Shown in pieces: positions 1 through 5,338 of a DNA stretch of 6,327 nt; the stretch's first letter is position 1; every line of letters starts with the position of its first letter. The translations under genes and the position numbers were made by a program. A model generated the notes under the pieces. It was not told the origin of the DNA and did not search any database. It saw nothing but the letters and a program-made list of their open reading frames with translations. Origin of the DNA: Desulfobacteraceae bacterium (GTDB lineage: Bacteria; Desulfobacterota; Desulfobacteria; Desulfobacterales; SG8-13); the NCBI GenBank assembly GCA_029287875.1, contig JARFQH010000174.1:1-6327 (forward strand), written 5' to 3'.

Positions 1-233
1 AATATCAAGCAGCGGGCAACAATGGATAAGACAATTTATGTGTGACAAGACACTATGTAGAATTTGACATTAGCGGGTGATTCTTTTACTTGTAAAAGGC
101 TTATCTGGGGTTGACGGTTTCCATATTTAGGGGTTTGTAACTCAATCCTTGTATGGAACTTAACGGTACTATACCCAACAGAAAGGTAACCTTTAAAGAT
201 TCAATCATGGGTGTTAAGGTATTCAGAAATATC

Positions 234-351
234 AAATTCCAAGCACCAGATTCCAATGAAATCCAAAACTTCAATATCCAATGACCCAAACAGGTTTGAC
301 ATTTTGAATTTTGGTCATTGTGATTTGTTTGTTATTTGTGATTTGGAATTT
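234..351. repeat. Imperfect long inverted repeat, A+T-rich
   Basis: The left arm (234 to about 291) is C/A-rich and the right arm (about 294-351) is G/T-rich. They pair about a centre near 292.5. The outer 9 bases match perfectly (AAATTCCAA at 234-242 against TTGGAATTT at 343-351), and by hand about 65% of positions across the roughly 60-base arms are complementary. Short internal repeats add to the pattern: TCCAATGA at 252-259 and 277-284, and TTGTGATTTG at 318-327 and 336-345. It could be a degenerate intergenic repeat element or the source of a long weak hairpin. Low-complexity composition accounts for part of the match, so the exact boundaries are uncertain. Confidence 0.5.
296..324 (+). 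promoter_or_regulatory. Possible sigma-70 type promoter for the cluster
   Basis: A perfect TTGACA (296-301) is followed after 17 bases by TGTGAT (319-324), which matches 4 of 6 positions of TATAAT. Transcription from here would give a leader of about 170 nt before the first start codon, carrying the palindrome at 358-373 and the hairpin at 450-475. The site lies inside the A+T-rich inverted repeat, where promoter-like words arise easily. A second TTGACA at 64-69 has no convincing -10 partner. Confidence 0.25.
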
Positions 352-357
352 TTCACC

Positions 358-373
358 GAAACGTAAACGTTTC
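358..373. promoter_or_regulatory. Perfect 7-2-7 palindrome, possible operator
   Basis: GAAACGTAAACGTTTC consists of two exactly complementary 7-base arms (GAAACGT and ACGTTTC) around AA. It lies about 130 bases upstream of the first gene and just after the candidate promoter. Its size and symmetry fit the half-sites of a dimeric helix-turn-helix repressor, and the AAACG/CGTTT arms recall LacI-type operators. No regulator is encoded in the window. A palindrome this short can also occur by chance in 500 bases. Confidence 0.3.
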
Positions 374-431
374 CTCTTCGATCAAACTGGAGGCGGCGGC
401 CAGAAGCAGTGCCGAGCCTTGAACCATAAAC

Positions 432-453
432 CTGAACCCGAACTCTGAACCCG
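432..453 (+). repeat. Short direct repeat CTGAACCCG, two copies 13 bases apart
   Basis: CTGAACCCG occurs at 432-440 and 445-453. A weaker related word (TTGAACCAT) lies just upstream near 420. The array sits between the palindrome and the first gene. Arrays of this degenerate kind are typical of intergenic DNA. No function is apparent. Confidence 0.4.
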
Positions 454-475
454 GACCTAGATCGGGCCTGTTTTT
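450..475 (+). terminator. Weak hairpin plus T5 in the leader, terminator- or attenuator-like
   Basis: CCCG at 450-453 pairs with CGGG at 463-466, with one further G-T pair and a 7-base loop, and TTTTT follows at 471-475. The stem is only 4-5 bp, and four bases separate it from the T run, so as an intrinsic terminator it would be poor. It ends 26 bases before the first start codon, so it could instead end an upstream transcript or act as a leader structure. It could equally be coincidental. Confidence 0.2.
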
Positions 476-501
476 CTCGGTCTCCCATATACATACCCAT
501 A

Positions 502-1860
502 ATGCAAATGCTCACCGCCTCCTCCGAAAAACTGACGTTTCAACTCTACGACCGGCTCTGGGGACTGGCCATGCCTCTGATCAACCGCAACAGGCGACTG
601 GCCGAAGGGATCGATCAACGCCTTTTTAATTCCTACCCGTCGGGACCATCGGAACTCTGGATTCAGGCTGCGTCGGTGGGTGAGTCTTTCCTGGCCCTGG
701 AGATTCTGAAGCACCTGCGGCCCGGCGCTCCGGTGCGCATTCTGCTGACCACCAACACGGACCAGGGATTGGAAATTCTCGATAGGGCCCGCTCGGAACA
801 TCTCCTGCAGGAACGGGGCATTCACATCGAAACGGCTTACTTTCCTTTTGATCGGCCCCGGATCATGCGGCGGGCCGTCCGACACATTCGACCGGCCCTA
901 ATGGTTCTACTGGAAGCCGAACTTTGGCCGGCTCACCTGGCGGCGCTGAAAAACGCCGGAACCTACATCCTGGTCGCCAACGGCCGTATGAGAGCCAAAA
1001 GCCTGAAAAGGTACCGCTTGTGGCCGGCGCTCTGGCGGCATCTCGGCCCGGACGACATCCTGGCCATGTCCGATGCGGATGCGCGCCGGTTTGCGGCGCT
1101 TTTCGGATCCCGGCGGATTCACGTCGTTCCGAACTTAAAATTCGATCGGCTCGACCTGGACTCTCCCGACCATAATGCTGTCAATCCCCTTGCACCCCTG
1201 TTTCTACCGGATGTTGAATTGCTTGCGATGGGATCGATCAGAGAGGCGGAGGAAGAAGCCGTTCAAAACATTATCACCGCCATTCGAAGGCTGCGGCCCA
1301 ACACCGTCATCGGCCTTTTTCCCCGACATGTAGAACGGCTGACGGCATGGGCGCACCACCTCGATCGAGGCCGGACACCCTGGCATCTGAGATCAAAGGT
1401 TGCCGGACCCGTCGCTCCGGGCGCAGTCATTCTGTGGGACACTTTCGGGGAACTGGTGTCGGCTTACCGACTCTGTCGCGCCGCTTTTGTCGGTGGCAGC
1501 CTGGCTCCTTTAGGTGGTCAAAATTTTCTCGAAGTGGTCACGAGCGGGGTTGCCCCGGTCATTGGACCGCATTGGAGCAACTTTGCCTGGGTGGGAGACG
1601 CGCTCTTTAAGAAGGGACTGATTCAGGTTGCCGCAGACTGGCGACAGGCCGTCGACCTGCTCGCGGCAACCCTTTCTCAGGCGCCGCGCCGTGAGTATGT
1701 ACGCCGAAGCGCCCTGCGGTATTTTAGGGAACGTCAGGGCGGAACCGACCGGACCTGTCGCCTGATCGAAAGAGCCTTGGCGAAACGTCATGGCCATAGC
1801 GCGTCAGCGGCCGGATGCGCGAATGGATTTTATTCCCCAAATCGGGAAGTGTCCCCATGA
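502..1860 (+). CDS. Kdo transferase (WaaA/KdtA) family protein, divergent copy 1
   Basis: This 452-residue protein has WaaA/KdtA family architecture (GT-B fold, family GT30). Such enzymes transfer Kdo from CMP-Kdo to the lipid A precursor at the inner membrane. Visible motifs are AASVGE (56-61, with the glutamate that serves as catalytic base in the family), EAELWPA (138-144, family ETELWPN), NLKFD (211-215), GSIREAEE (244-251, family STHEGEE), FPRHVER (273-279), DTFGEL (313-318) and VGGSLAPLGGQNFLE (330-344, family GGHNPLE). The N-terminus is only weakly hydrophobic (about residues 11-27), without the clear membrane anchor of copy 2. ATG at 502 is chosen because the LYDRLW segment aligns with the usual N-terminus and a stop at 433-435 closes the frame upstream. 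ATG at 508 is equally possible, and neither has a visible Shine-Dalgarno. The stop overlaps the start of copy 2. The family is secure. Whether it transfers Kdo, a second Kdo or another sugar acid is not. Confidence 0.85.
   Translation: MQMLTASSEKLTFQLYDRLWGLAMPLINRNRRLAEGIDQRLFNSYPSGPSELWIQAASVGESFLALEILKHLRPGAPVRILLTTNTDQGLEILDRARSEHLLQERGIHIETAYFPFDRPRIMRRAVRHIRPALMVLLEAELWPAHLAALKNAGTYILVANGRMRAKSLKRYRLWPALWRHLGPDDILAMSDADARRFAALFGSRRIHVVPNLKFDRLDLDSPDHNAVNPLAPLFLPDVELLAMGSIREAEEEAVQNIITAIRRLRPNTVIGLFPRHVERLTAWAHHLDRGRTPWHLRSKVAGPVAPGAVILWDTFGELVSAYRLCRAAFVGGSLAPLGGQNFLEVVTSGVAPVIGPHWSNFAWVGDALFKKGLIQVAADWRQAVDLLAATLSQAPRREYVRRSALRYFRERQGGTDRTCRLIERALAKRHGHSASAAGCANGFYSPNREVSP
1844..1849 (+). 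promoter_or_regulatory. Ribosome binding site deciding the waaA start
   Basis: GGGAAG lies 7 bases upstream of ATG 1857. Together with the ATGA overlap with the preceding stop (1858-1860), it favours 1857 over the in-frame ATG at 1815. The upstream start would add 14 residues (MREWILFPKSGSVP) before the membrane anchor that normally opens this family. Confidence 0.45.
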
Positions 1861-3215
1861 TCCGGGTTTACAATATCGCAGCCGCAGCAGTGTTCATTCT
1901 GGCGCTCCCCTTCGTGCTCCCCTACATCATCCTTTCCGCCAAACGTCGACGGGTAATCCTGCAGCGGCTCGGGCTCGTGCGTCCCGCGATGCATTTTCGA
2001 CCCGGTCTGCCGGCCGGCAAACCGATATGGGTTCACGCCCTCTCGGTGGGCGAGGTCTTTGCCGGGGTTCCGCTGGTGCACGCACTTGCGGCCCGGTATG
2101 CCCGCCGGCCGATCGTCTTTTCGGCCTCGACCATAGGCGGCTATGAGATGGCCCGACAAAAACTGGGCGACACGGTTGCGGCCGTCTTTTTTTTCCCATA
2201 CGACCTGCCCTTGGCGATTAAACGTGCAGCGGCGCGGATCAATCCCGGGATTGTCGTCATCGTCGAAACCGATATCTGGCCGAATTTCCTGGCTGAAATG
2301 CAGCGCCGCGAGGTGCCGGTGATTCTGGCCAACGCCAAGCTCTCGGACCGCTCGTTTGCCGGCTATCGTCGCGTAGCCGCGTTTTCGAAATCCCTTTTTT
2401 CGATGTTGACGAAAATCTGTTGCCAAACGCGTGAAGATGCTGCCCGCTTCAGGCGTCTCGGGGTCCCCGACGACCGGATCGAGATAACCGGCAATATCAA
2501 GTTCGACCAGGGTGAAGACCCGCCGGAAACAGAAGAAACCGCTGCCCTGCGCGCTGCCCTGAACTCAGAACCGCATCGACCGGTTTGGGTCGGCGGCAGC
2601 ACTCACGCGGGCGAGGAAGCCATCATTCGGCAGGCTTTTACGAAGGTCAAGAAAGTGCACCCCGACCTGCTGTTGATCGTTGCACCGCGCGACCCCTCGC
2701 GGGCCGGAGCCGTGTGCCGGTTATTTAACACCGCCGGATTCGAGACCGTCGCGATGTCGGCGCTTTCCGGCTGGATTCCGAAACGGCGCCTTGAAGTGGT
2801 GGTCATCGACACCTTCGGAATTCTTAAAAAACTATACGCATTGGCCGATGTGGCCCTGGTGGGCGGAAGTCTGCTGGAAATCCGCGGCATCGGAGGACAC
2901 AACCCTCTCGAACCGGCGGCGTACGCCAAACCGATTCTGTTTGGACCCTATATGCACAACTTCAGGGAGATTGCCGCCCTGTTGACCGCAGCCGGAGGTG
3001 CCGTCCAGGTGACCGATGTCCATGCACTGCACGTAACCGTCAGTGACCTTCTCGAAGACCCCAAGCGTGCGCAACAGATGGGGCAAAACGCCCGTCGCGT
3101 TTTCGACGCCAACAAGGGGGCCGTGGCGAGGACAATGGCGATCATCACCGACCGATTGGCATCGGGGCCTCAAAAACCCAACGGGACCGCAATCAACCTG
3201 CCGCATGGAATGTGA
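1857..3215 (+). CDS. waaA: 3-deoxy-D-manno-octulosonic acid (Kdo) transferase, copy 2
   Basis: This GT30 enzyme transfers Kdo from CMP-Kdo to tetraacylated lipid A precursor on the cytoplasmic face of the inner membrane. It has 452 residues, slightly longer than the E. coli protein. An N-terminal membrane anchor (about residues 5-26) is followed by a basic stretch AKRRR. Family motifs in order are HALSVGE (60-66, E66 in the catalytic-base position), FPYDLP (113-118), VETDIWPN (136-143), LANAKLSDRS (157-166), GNIKFD (212-217), GGSTHAGEE (246-254), APRDPSR (276-282), DTFG (318-321), VGGSLLE (335-341) and GGHNPLEP (346-353). Departures are D for E in ETDIWP, DTFGI where E. coli has DTMGE, and a slightly longer loop between GGSLLE and GGHN. 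It is the more orthodox of the two WaaA-like proteins here and the better candidate for the essential Kdo transferase. Translation is probably coupled to copy 1 through ATGA. Confidence 0.93.
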   Translation: MIRVYNIAAAAVFILALPFVLPYIILSAKRRRVILQRLGLVRPAMHFRPGLPAGKPIWVHALSVGEVFAGVPLVHALAARYARRPIVFSASTIGGYEMARQKLGDTVAAVFFFPYDLPLAIKRAAARINPGIVVIVETDIWPNFLAEMQRREVPVILANAKLSDRSFAGYRRVAAFSKSLFSMLTKICCQTREDAARFRRLGVPDDRIEITGNIKFDQGEDPPETEETAALRAALNSEPHRPVWVGGSTHAGEEAIIRQAFTKVKKVHPDLLLIVAPRDPSRAGAVCRLFNTAGFETVAMSALSGWIPKRRLEVVVIDTFGILKKLYALADVALVGGSLLEIRGIGGHNPLEPAAYAKPILFGPYMHNFREIAALLTAAGGAVQVTDVHALHVTVSDLLEDPKRAQQMGQNARRVFDANKGAVARTMAIITDRLASGPQKPNGTAINLPHGM

Positions 3216-3310
3216 GGCCCGCCGTCGATTGACTTTTATCTGTTTTTAACTTAATCTCACCCACTTAAAAAGACCGAGCCGGTTATATTATATTTCCCCG
3301 ACATATCGAT
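3216..3310 (+). promoter_or_regulatory. A+T-richer gap before lpxL, possible promoter
   Basis: This 95-nt gap is the only real intergenic break inside the cluster. TTGACT at 3229-3234 is followed after 17 bases by TAATCT (3252-3257), which keeps only the T-A---T framework of a -10 box. A better-looking TATATT lies at 3284-3289 but has no matching -35. ACTTAA is repeated at 3249-3254 and 3263-3268. There is no convincing hairpin terminator. The gap may hold an internal promoter, so that lpxL and the downstream glycosyltransferases form a second transcription unit, or it may be simple read-through. Confidence 0.25.
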
Positions 3311-4228
3311 ATGGATAAACTGAACGACATAACCTTTCGCATCATTGAAAAATTTTTTTACCTTCTCGGCAGCCTTCCCCGCGAGCAGGCACACCATCTG
3401 AGCGATCTGCTCGGCCGTCTGTGGTTCCGGTTCGACATCCGGCACCGGCGCGTGGCACTGGACAACCTGAACCGGGCGTTCGGTCAGGAAATGGGTCCGG
3501 GTGAAATTGAAGGCATTGCCCGCCGGGTGTTCAAGAACCTCATTCTTGTTCTGTTCGAAACCGGTTGGTGCCTCCATCTGCGTCCGGAAGACTTCGACCG
3601 GTATTTTAAAATCAAGAACCGGCTCTCAGGCAACGAGAATGACCTAAAGAGCAAAGGGGTATTGATTCTGACCGGCCACGTGGGCAACTGGGAACTGACA
3701 CCCATTATTTCGGCAATGACCGAACATACGGCCCACGTTCTCTATCGGCCAATGGATTATGCCCCCCTCGAACGATTCTTCGCCCAGAACCGAACGCGTT
3801 TCGGCGCCAAACTGATATCCAAGGACGCGTCGTTGCTGAGGGTGTTCAAAGCGCTCAAACGGCGGGAGTCGGTCGTCATGCTACTGGATCAAAACGTCGG
3901 CTGGCACAAAGGCGTATTTGTGGATTTCTTTGGACGGCGCGCCTGCACCAGCTATGGACTGGCCTTCATCGCCCTGAAGACCGGCGCAGCGGTTGTCCCT
4001 GTCTTCGTTGTGCGCGATGCCGACGGCGCCGGCTTCACGGCCGAAATCGGTCCCGAGATCCCCCTCATTAAAACCGGGGACCACCAAAAAGACCTGGAAG
4101 AAAACACCCAACGCTATAACGATGCCCTTGAAGCCGTTATCCGACGCCACCCCGATCAATGGTTCTGGGTGCACAGACGCTGGAAGACACGACCCTACAG
4201 CCCGTGGCCGAGAACGGACCATTCCTAA
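3311..4228 (+). CDS. lpxL: Lipid A biosynthesis late acyltransferase, LpxL/HtrB family
   Basis: This 305-residue protein has the usual length for the family, which transfers an acyl chain from acyl-ACP to a primary hydroxyacyl chain of (usually Kdo-bearing) lipid A at the inner membrane. The N-terminus is hydrophobic (about residues 8-20), followed by the family segment RRVALDNLNRAFG (46-58). The catalytic HX4E dyad is TGHVGNWEL, with H123 and E128. YRP (145-147), LLDQN (191-195), VDFFGRRACTS (204-214), the hydrophobic strand AAVVPVFVV (226-234) and PDQWFWVHRRWKTRP (281-295) complete the expected pattern. The neighbouring waaA genes support a lipid A substrate over another lysolipid acyltransferase role. 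Which chain it acylates (LpxL- or LpxM-like) cannot be read from the sequence. ATG 3311 lacks a strong Shine-Dalgarno but gives the standard N-terminus. The stop TAA shares a base with the next start. Confidence 0.9.
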   Translation: MDKLNDITFRIIEKFFYLLGSLPREQAHHLSDLLGRLWFRFDIRHRRVALDNLNRAFGQEMGPGEIEGIARRVFKNLILVLFETGWCLHLRPEDFDRYFKIKNRLSGNENDLKSKGVLILTGHVGNWELTPIISAMTEHTAHVLYRPMDYAPLERFFAQNRTRFGAKLISKDASLLRVFKALKRRESVVMLLDQNVGWHKGVFVDFFGRRACTSYGLAFIALKTGAAVVPVFVVRDADGAGFTAEIGPEIPLIKTGDHQKDLEENTQRYNDALEAVIRRHPDQWFWVHRRWKTRPYSPWPRTDHS

Positions 4229-5316
4229 TGATTCACTCGATGCACATCATCGGCAGCCGGCAACTGGGCGGTGCCGAACAATTTTACATGCGTTTCGTGC
4301 GCGCCATCGACCAACGCGGGCTGAACGTACTGGCCGTCAACCGGCCGGGCTGCCCGGTCAACACGGCGATGAACGAAACCGTGCCCCAGCAGACCATCCC
4401 CATGCGCAACGGATGGGACCTTCTGTCGGTTTTAAAAATCCGACGCCTGATCCGCAACACCGGACCACTGATCGTCCAGACCTACATGGGACGCGCCACC
4501 CGGTTGACCCGTCTGCCGCGCGACTCGGCGGCAATCCACGTGGCGCGATTGGGCGGTTATTTCAAAATCAAAGGCTACTACCAACACGCCCACGCCTGGG
4601 TGGGCAACACCCGCGGCATTTGCGATTACCTGATCCGGGAAGGCCTGGCCGCTGACCGGGTATACCACATCGGTAATTTTGTGGAACTGTCCTCTCCTCC
4701 CGCTGAAACCGCCTTGCAGGCGAGGCGGCAATCGCTGCAAATCCCTGCAGATGCCGTGGTTCTCTTTTCGCTGGGACGGTTCGTCGACTACAAGGGTTTC
4801 GACGACCTGCTGTCGGCCTTTGCGCGGGTACCGCGCGACATTCACGGTCGGCCGGTGATTCTGGTCATCGCCGGGGACGGGCCGTTTAAGAAATCGCTGC
4901 ACCAGCTGGCCCGGCAGCTGGCGCTGGCGCCCCGCCTGCGGTGGATCGGCTGGCAAAACGACCCCGGTCCCTATTACGATCTGGCCGATGTGTTCGTGTG
5001 CCCGTCACGTCATGAACCTTTGGGAAATGTCATCCTGGAGGCCTGGGCCCACCGCCTGCCGGTCATCACCACCCGTACGCAGGGGGCACTGGAACTGGTT
5101 GCCGAAGAAGAAAGCGGTCTGCTGGTCGAGATCCGGGACCCGGTAGCCCTGGCAGCCTGCATGACGACGCTGGTGGAAGCAGGACCGGCGGCATGGCAGA
5201 GTTTGGCCGCAAACGGTTTGGCATCATTAAAGCAACACCACACGGAAGAGGCCGTGCTGAAGGCGTACCTGAACCTGTATGCCGAATTGCAGCCCGGCAC
5301 TGCCGATGGAAAATAA
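4228..5316 (+). CDS. GT4-type glycosyltransferase, probably LPS core
   Basis: This 362-residue GT-B retaining glycosyltransferase resembles family GT4 and probably adds a sugar to the LPS core from a nucleotide-sugar donor in the cytoplasm. The N-terminal acceptor domain opens with a beta strand and the glycine-rich LGGAEQF (13-19). A conserved-looking block VARLGGYFKIKGYY (105-118) leads to VGNTRGICDYL (125-135). The C-terminal donor domain shows SLGRFVDYKGFDDLL (181-195), VIAGDGPFKKSL (213-224), WIGWQND (239-245) and PSRHEPLGNVILEAWA (259-274), which contains the EX7E pair E263/E271. ATG 4228 forms TAATG with the lpxL stop, which implies translational coupling. The in-frame ATG at 4159 lies inside lpxL and would add 23 residues before the normal first strand, so it is rejected. 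ATG 4240 is a possible alternative. Donor and acceptor sugars cannot be assigned. The cluster context argues for core LPS rather than capsule. Confidence 0.85.
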   Translation: MIHSMHIIGSRQLGGAEQFYMRFVRAIDQRGLNVLAVNRPGCPVNTAMNETVPQQTIPMRNGWDLLSVLKIRRLIRNTGPLIVQTYMGRATRLTRLPRDSAAIHVARLGGYFKIKGYYQHAHAWVGNTRGICDYLIREGLAADRVYHIGNFVELSSPPAETALQARRQSLQIPADAVVLFSLGRFVDYKGFDDLLSAFARVPRDIHGRPVILVIAGDGPFKKSLHQLARQLALAPRLRWIGWQNDPGPYYDLADVFVCPSRHEPLGNVILEAWAHRLPVITTRTQGALELVAEEESGLLVEIRDPVALAACMTTLVEAGPAAWQSLAANGLASLKQHHTEEAVLKAYLNLYAELQPGTADGK

Positions 5317-5338
5317 TGCCCAGAGGCCGTCTATCCCG

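Larger units (their letters stand above)
1..501. other. Gene-free A+T-rich leader region upstream of the LPS cluster
   Basis: No coding region here can be supported. Bases 1-360 are about 35% G+C by hand count (127 of 360), against roughly 60% in the genes. The + strand frames entering from the left edge close quickly (stops at 43-45 and 65-67 in two frames). The short open frames on the - strand give peptides with no recognisable family, and part of them is translated repeat. The region holds the inverted repeat, palindrome, direct repeat and hairpin listed separately. It probably contains the promoter and leader of the downstream genes. Whether the base composition reflects an intergenic repeat element or transferred DNA cannot be told from this window. 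Confidence 0.7.

Noticed and set aside
64..95. TTGACA at 64-69 as a promoter
   Set aside because: No hexamer at a 16-18 base spacing resembles TATAAT well (TACTTG at 17).
20..196. Start-less open frame on the - strand ending in ANVKFYIVSCHT
   Set aside because: It has no ATG, GTG or TTG start with a ribosome site that I could support, no family resemblance, and lies in A+T-rich DNA. It could be a gene remnant, but nothing proves it.
101..289. 62-residue - strand open frame in the leader
   Set aside because: Its N-terminal part (MGHWILKFWISLESGAWN) is translated from the left arm of the inverted repeat, and the rest matches no family I know. Such peptides are common artefacts of A+T-rich intergenic repeats.
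1..501. CRISPR array, tRNA or mobile element end in the leader
   Set aside because: There are no regularly spaced identical repeats, no cloverleaf I could fold, and no transposase fragment or terminal inverted repeat with target duplication.
1830..2426. 198-residue open frame on the - strand opposite waaA copy 2
   Set aside because: It is antisense to conserved WaaA motifs and has shadow-frame composition and no domain.
4159..4227. Upstream start adding 23 residues to the GT4 protein
   Set aside because: The extra residues precede the normal first beta strand and glycine-rich motif and overlap the conserved lpxL C-terminus. The TAATG start at 4228 is more natural.
3993..4655. 220-residue + strand open frame across the lpxL/GT4 junction
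   Set aside because: It is out of frame with both real genes and has a proline-, arginine- and threonine-rich low-complexity composition. The lpxL and GT4 motifs continue through it in their own frames.
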